A stretch of 7,364 nucleotides of DNA from Phycisphaerales bacterium. Lineage in GTDB: Bacteria; Planctomycetota; Phycisphaerae; Phycisphaerales; UBA1924. This document shows positions 5,319 through 7,364 of this stretch, one piece after another. Location of the stretch: positions 1 through 7,364 of the forward strand of contig JAIEQQ010000389.1 in NCBI GenBank assembly GCA_019747615.1. Reading direction: 5' to 3'. The position numbers and the translations under genes were made by a program. The notes beneath the pieces were generated by a model. The model saw nothing but the letters and a program-made list of their open reading frames with translations. It was not told the DNA's origin and made no database searches. Numbering within the stretch: the stretch's first letter is position 1; every line of letters begins with the position of its first letter.

Positions 5319-6317
5319 ATGCCCAGAACCCCCCAAATGTCCGAAAAAGGCCTCACCCTCGTCGACGCCATCAACGAGGCCCTCTACCAAGAAATGGAAC
5401 GCGACCCCCGCGTCATCCTCCTCGGCGAAGACGTCGGCCTCAACGGCGGCGTCTTCCGCGTTACCGAGGGCCTCCAAAAGCGCTTCGGCCCCGATCGCGT
5501 CGTCGACTCCCCGCTGAGCGAGTCCGGCATCATGGGCTCCTCCATCGGCCTCGCGCTGGCCGGCATGCGCCCGATCCCCGAGATCCAGTTCGAGGGCTTC
5601 ATGGGCCCCGCCTTTGACCAGTTCGTCAACCACGCCGCGCGCTTCCGCAACCGCACCCGCGGCAGCCTCACCGTCCCCCTCACCGTCCGCGTCCCCTGGG
5701 GCGGCGGCATTCACGCACCCGAGTTCCACTCCGACTCGCCCGAGGTCATGTACATCCACAACCCCGGCATCAAGGTCGTCTGCCCCAGCACACCCGCCGA
5801 CGCCAAGGGCATGCTCCTCTCGGCCATCCGCGACCCAGACCCCGTCCTCTTCTTCGAGCCCAAGCGCGTCTACCGCTCCTTCCGCGAGCAAGTCCCCGAA
5901 GAGGACTACACCGTCCCCATCGGCAAGGCCAAAATCGTCAACGAAGGCTCCGACGTCACCATCATCACCTGGGGCTCCATGGTCTTCGAGTGCCTCGCGG
6001 CCATGGACCAGCTCCCCGATGACCTCTCCGTCGAACTCATCGACCTCCGCACCCTCAACCCCCTCGACACCGACGCCATCTGCGCCAGCGCCGAAAAAAC
6101 CGGCCGCGTCGTCATCGTCCAGGAAGCCGCCAAAACCTGCGGCCTCGCCAGCGAACTCTCCACCATCATCATGGAACGCTGCTTCCTCCACCTCCACGCC
6201 CCCGTCCAACGCGTCTGCGGCTTCGACACCATCATGCCGTACGCGAAGCTGGAGCTTCAGTACCTGCCGGACGCAAAGAAGATCGCCGAGGCGGTGGGTG
6301 CGGTCGCGGCGTACTAA
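5319..6317 (+). CDS. pdhB: Pyruvate dehydrogenase E1 component, beta subunit
   Basis: Encodes 332 residues from ATG 5319; a nearby ATG at 5337 is possible. An upstream in-frame TTG at 5277 lies inside the repeat arm and is rejected. The beta subunit completes the ThDP site of E1 and contacts E2. Hallmarks are LTLVDAINEAL, LLGEDVG with NGGVFRVTEGLQKRFG, the catalytic-Glu segment SPLSESGIMG, EIQFEGF, the His loop GGGIHAPEFHSDSPE (about 127-141), VVCPSTPADAKGML, and the C-terminal domain WGSMV...DLRTLNPLD and VIVQEA. Length and order match the Bacillus-type PdhB, about 325 residues. The separation from pdhA by about 500 bp comes from the S23 cassette. The two genes may still be cotranscribed, or pdhB may use a promoter from the cassette. 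The last 27 codons switch abruptly from C-ending to G-ending choices. E2 and E3 genes are not downstream within the window. Confidence 0.94.
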   Translation: MPRTPQMSEKGLTLVDAINEALYQEMERDPRVILLGEDVGLNGGVFRVTEGLQKRFGPDRVVDSPLSESGIMGSSIGLALAGMRPIPEIQFEGFMGPAFDQFVNHAARFRNRTRGSLTVPLTVRVPWGGGIHAPEFHSDSPEVMYIHNPGIKVVCPSTPADAKGMLLSAIRDPDPVLFFEPKRVYRSFREQVPEEDYTVPIGKAKIVNEGSDVTIITWGSMVFECLAAMDQLPDDLSVELIDLRTLNPLDTDAICASAEKTGRVVIVQEAAKTCGLASELSTIIMERCFLHLHAPVQRVCGFDTIMPYAKLELQYLPDAKKIAEAVGAVAAY

Positions 6318-6368
6318 CAGATTTCAACTGTCACTGCGGTTTGATTTCTAGAACTGTGGAACCGTCGT

Positions 6369-6380
6369 GTTTCGCGAAAC
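6369..6380. promoter_or_regulatory. 12-bp perfect palindrome, possible operator
   Basis: GTTTCGCGAAAC is perfectly self-complementary and lies about 31 bp upstream of the ATG at 6412, between pdhB and the broken gene. A palindrome of this size in an intergenic leader could be a repressor site or a small stem. There is no T-run for a terminator. A chance occurrence is possible. Confidence 0.25.
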
Positions 6381-6400
6381 GAAAAGCCTCTTGGTAGGCA

Positions 6401-6407
6401 AAGGAGG
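6401..6407 (+). promoter_or_regulatory. Strong ribosome-binding site before the broken gene
   Basis: AAGGAGG, the best Shine-Dalgarno match in the window, lies 4 nt before ATG 6412. It shows that the original gene began at 6412, upstream of the in-frame TAG, and not at 6541. Confidence 0.65.
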
Positions 6408-6411
6408 CCGC

Positions 6412-6531
6412 ATGGAAGACTTGAACGACAACACCGACCAACCTAAAGATCCGAATGCCGGTGCCATTTCGGGCCGAGATGTGTTGAGGCTTCTGACGTA
6501 CATTCGTGTCGAGTTTCAAGCCGCAAGATAG
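6412..6531 (+). pseudogene. 5' part of a gene interrupted by an in-frame TAG
   Basis: ATG 6412 opens a 39-residue frame, MEDLNDNTDQPKDPNAGAIS and onward to LLTYIRVEFQAAR, then TAG at 6529-6531. The same frame continues without further interruption (YEK, then the 185-residue frame from ATG 6541) to TAG at 7096-7098. With a sense codon at position 40 the product would be 228 residues. A single substitution (for example from CAG or TAC/TAT) would explain the break. Sequencing error, a true nonsense mutation or readthrough cannot be told apart here. The N-terminal piece is acidic and polar, then helical. Confidence 0.6.
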
Positions 6532-6540
6532 TACGAGAAG

Positions 6541-7098
6541 ATGGTCTTCGAAGTTCACCGCGATCTGTTGAAACAGCGCGTCGACGCACTTAAGCCGCGT
6601 GAGAACGGAATCATCAAGCCCGATGCTGCGGCGAACTTGGCTGAAGAGAACGAGCTTGACAACGCAGACCTTGCCAAGATGCTCAAAGATGAGCTGAATA
6701 GCTCGCCTGAGAAGCGACGTTTTCTGCGCGAAATGTTGGGTTGCCTTGATCGAGTCGGAATTTTGGTCGCAGTCCAGCCCGGTTTCTCGAATCTGGTCGC
6801 AATGACGGAAGGTCGATTTGTCGCCCGCGCTTGGGACAGGTGGCACAGCTACATCTTCGAACGCCGCACGATGGGCAGTCGTCGACACCGAGTTTACTCC
6901 GGCGTCGAACACCTCGCCAGAACCGTTGCCTTGCAGCTGATGGATGCGGCGGACTATAAGAAGATACCTTCGGACAGTCGCTCAAGGGAAAACAGAATCA
7001 GGGACAACAAGCTTTGGGACAAGATTCTCGGAGAAACTCGACCAATCACTGAACGTTATCCCAGTTTAATCGTGCCGCGACGCCGCAAGGGTAAATAG
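6541..7098 (+). CDS. Hypothetical protein, 3' part of the interrupted gene
   Basis: Encodes 185 residues if started at ATG 6541, which has no good ribosome-binding site (GAGAAG abuts it). It is the in-frame continuation of the piece starting at 6412, so it is probably not translated independently. The protein is helical and charged with one more hydrophobic segment (MLGCLDRVGILVAVQPGFSN), followed by ARAWDRWHSYIFERR and a C-terminus rich in Arg/Lys. The pattern of a helix ending in a hydrophobic turn, then W...YI..R, loosely recalls DUF4760-type proteins, but I cannot confirm this. No catalytic motif is seen. GC content is lower and codons are more mixed than in pdhB, consistent with accessory DNA. 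A minus-strand frame covering 6331-6912 is open too, but lacks a ribosome-binding site. Confidence 0.55.
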   Translation: MVFEVHRDLLKQRVDALKPRENGIIKPDAAANLAEENELDNADLAKMLKDELNSSPEKRRFLREMLGCLDRVGILVAVQPGFSNLVAMTEGRFVARAWDRWHSYIFERRTMGSRRHRVYSGVEHLARTVALQLMDAADYKKIPSDSRSRENRIRDNKLWDKILGETRPITERYPSLIVPRRRKGK

Positions 7099-7103
7099 GG
7101 TGG

Positions 7104-7151
7104 CGTGGCATTAAACCCGTGCCGAGCCACTGAATGGCTCTGCGTTCAGTG
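7104..7151 (+). repeat. Composite hairpin element, copy D1
   Basis: The tail CGTGGCATTAAACCCGTGCC (7104-7123) matches the tail of copy B apart from a few bases. It is followed by a hairpin with stem CACTGAA (7128-7134) / TTCAGTG (7145-7151) and loop TGGCTCTGCG. The stem sequence differs from copy B on both sides, yet still pairs perfectly, while the GGCTYTGCG part is kept. It starts 5 nt after the stop codon of the interrupted gene. An alternative small hairpin GAGCCA/TGGCTC (7124-7129/7135-7140) overlaps it. Confidence 0.7.
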
Positions 7152-7177
7152 CCCGTTGAGAATCTGGAGTGGAAGAA

Positions 7178-7203
7178 CACTGATCCGCAAAGCCGGATCG
7201 GTG
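7178..7203 (-). repeat. Hairpin element, copy D2
   Basis: CACTGATCCG (7178-7187), loop CAAAGC (7188-7193), CGGATCGGTG (7194-7203). The 10-bp stem has one G-T wobble. It is oriented like copies A and C, opposite to D1, from which it is separated by 26 bp. Confidence 0.7.
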
Positions 7204-7364
7204 CACGGGATCAGTACCGCTGACCTGCCCCCGTTTTCTGTACCAATCGCTATGAGAGTCGGTGGATCGTACTGACTTCCGGCGTGCTCCGGCACGCGGC
7301 GGGTTTCTGTGGCTCGTGGGGGGTAGAGGGGTGAGTTTGAGAGGGGAGAGGGGCCTCGTCTCCC
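7204..7364. other. Gene-free right end with possible IS end and a small hairpin
   Basis: No gene is visible. TGACCTGCCCCCG (7221-7233) followed by TTTTCTGTACCA resembles the terminal repeats of some IS3-family elements, from memory only. No transposase frame is present before the window ends. A 6-bp hairpin, GCGTGC (7282-7287) / GCACGC (7292-7297) with a TCCG loop, lies further right. The last 60 bases are G-rich low-complexity DNA. Confidence 0.35.

Noticed and set aside
5280..6209. 309-residue minus-strand frame opposite pdhB
   Set aside because: Same artefact: repetitive Asp/Gly/Val/Glu translation opposite a clear E1 beta gene.
6331..6912. Minus-strand frame of 193 residues over the broken gene
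   Set aside because: It is open across the TAG, but starts at GTG without a good ribosome-binding site and shows no recognisable protein pattern. The plus strand has AAGGAGG and a frame open to 7098. It is not fully excluded.

Overview
This is a GC-rich bacterial window in which plus-strand genes end their codons mostly in C and the minus-strand permease uses more G. The Gram-positive-type pyruvate dehydrogenase E1 pair, the amino-acid permease fused to a universal-stress domain, the remnant of an RHS (YD-repeat) protein and the many hairpin and heptamer repeats between genes would all fit a planctomycete-like genome. That assignment is an inference from style; no rRNA or marker gene is present.

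Layout. Positions 1-51 are the last 16 codons of an upstream plus-strand gene. Positions 52-640 hold no convincing gene: a purine-rich degenerate array, a short heptamer repeat and a strong GC hairpin. Positions 643-1164 (minus) encode a small predicted lipoprotein, flanked by two oppositely oriented copies (569-618 and 1185-1227) of one composite hairpin element. Positions 1228-1415 (minus) are a relic of an RHS-type protein, ended by another hairpin copy and followed by heptamer repeats. Positions 1487-3400 (minus) encode an APC-family permease with a C-terminal USP-like domain. A divergent intergenic region (3401-3657) contains an AT-rich octamer array. pdhA (3658-4815) and pdhB (5319-6317) encode the two subunits of E1 of pyruvate dehydrogenase, or a close 2-oxoacid relative; E2 and E3 are not in the window. 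Positions 6412-7098 hold an unrecognised reading frame broken by an in-frame TAG. Positions 7099-7364 hold two more hairpin copies and a possible insertion-sequence end.

The most striking structure lies between pdhA and pdhB. A four-helix-bundle (S23/23S rRNA IVP family) gene sits inside a nearly perfect 38/39-bp inverted repeat made of 7-8-nt units of the ATTTGC type. The outer boundaries are 4779 and 5310. The left arm encodes the last 11 residues and the stop of PdhA. The right arm ends just before the pdhB start and supplies its only purine-rich ribosome-binding candidate. The lipoprotein is organised in a comparable way: one small gene, inverted flanking repeats and no transposase. Together they suggest single-gene cassettes mobilised in trans. 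That idea is inferred from the sequence architecture and is not demonstrated.
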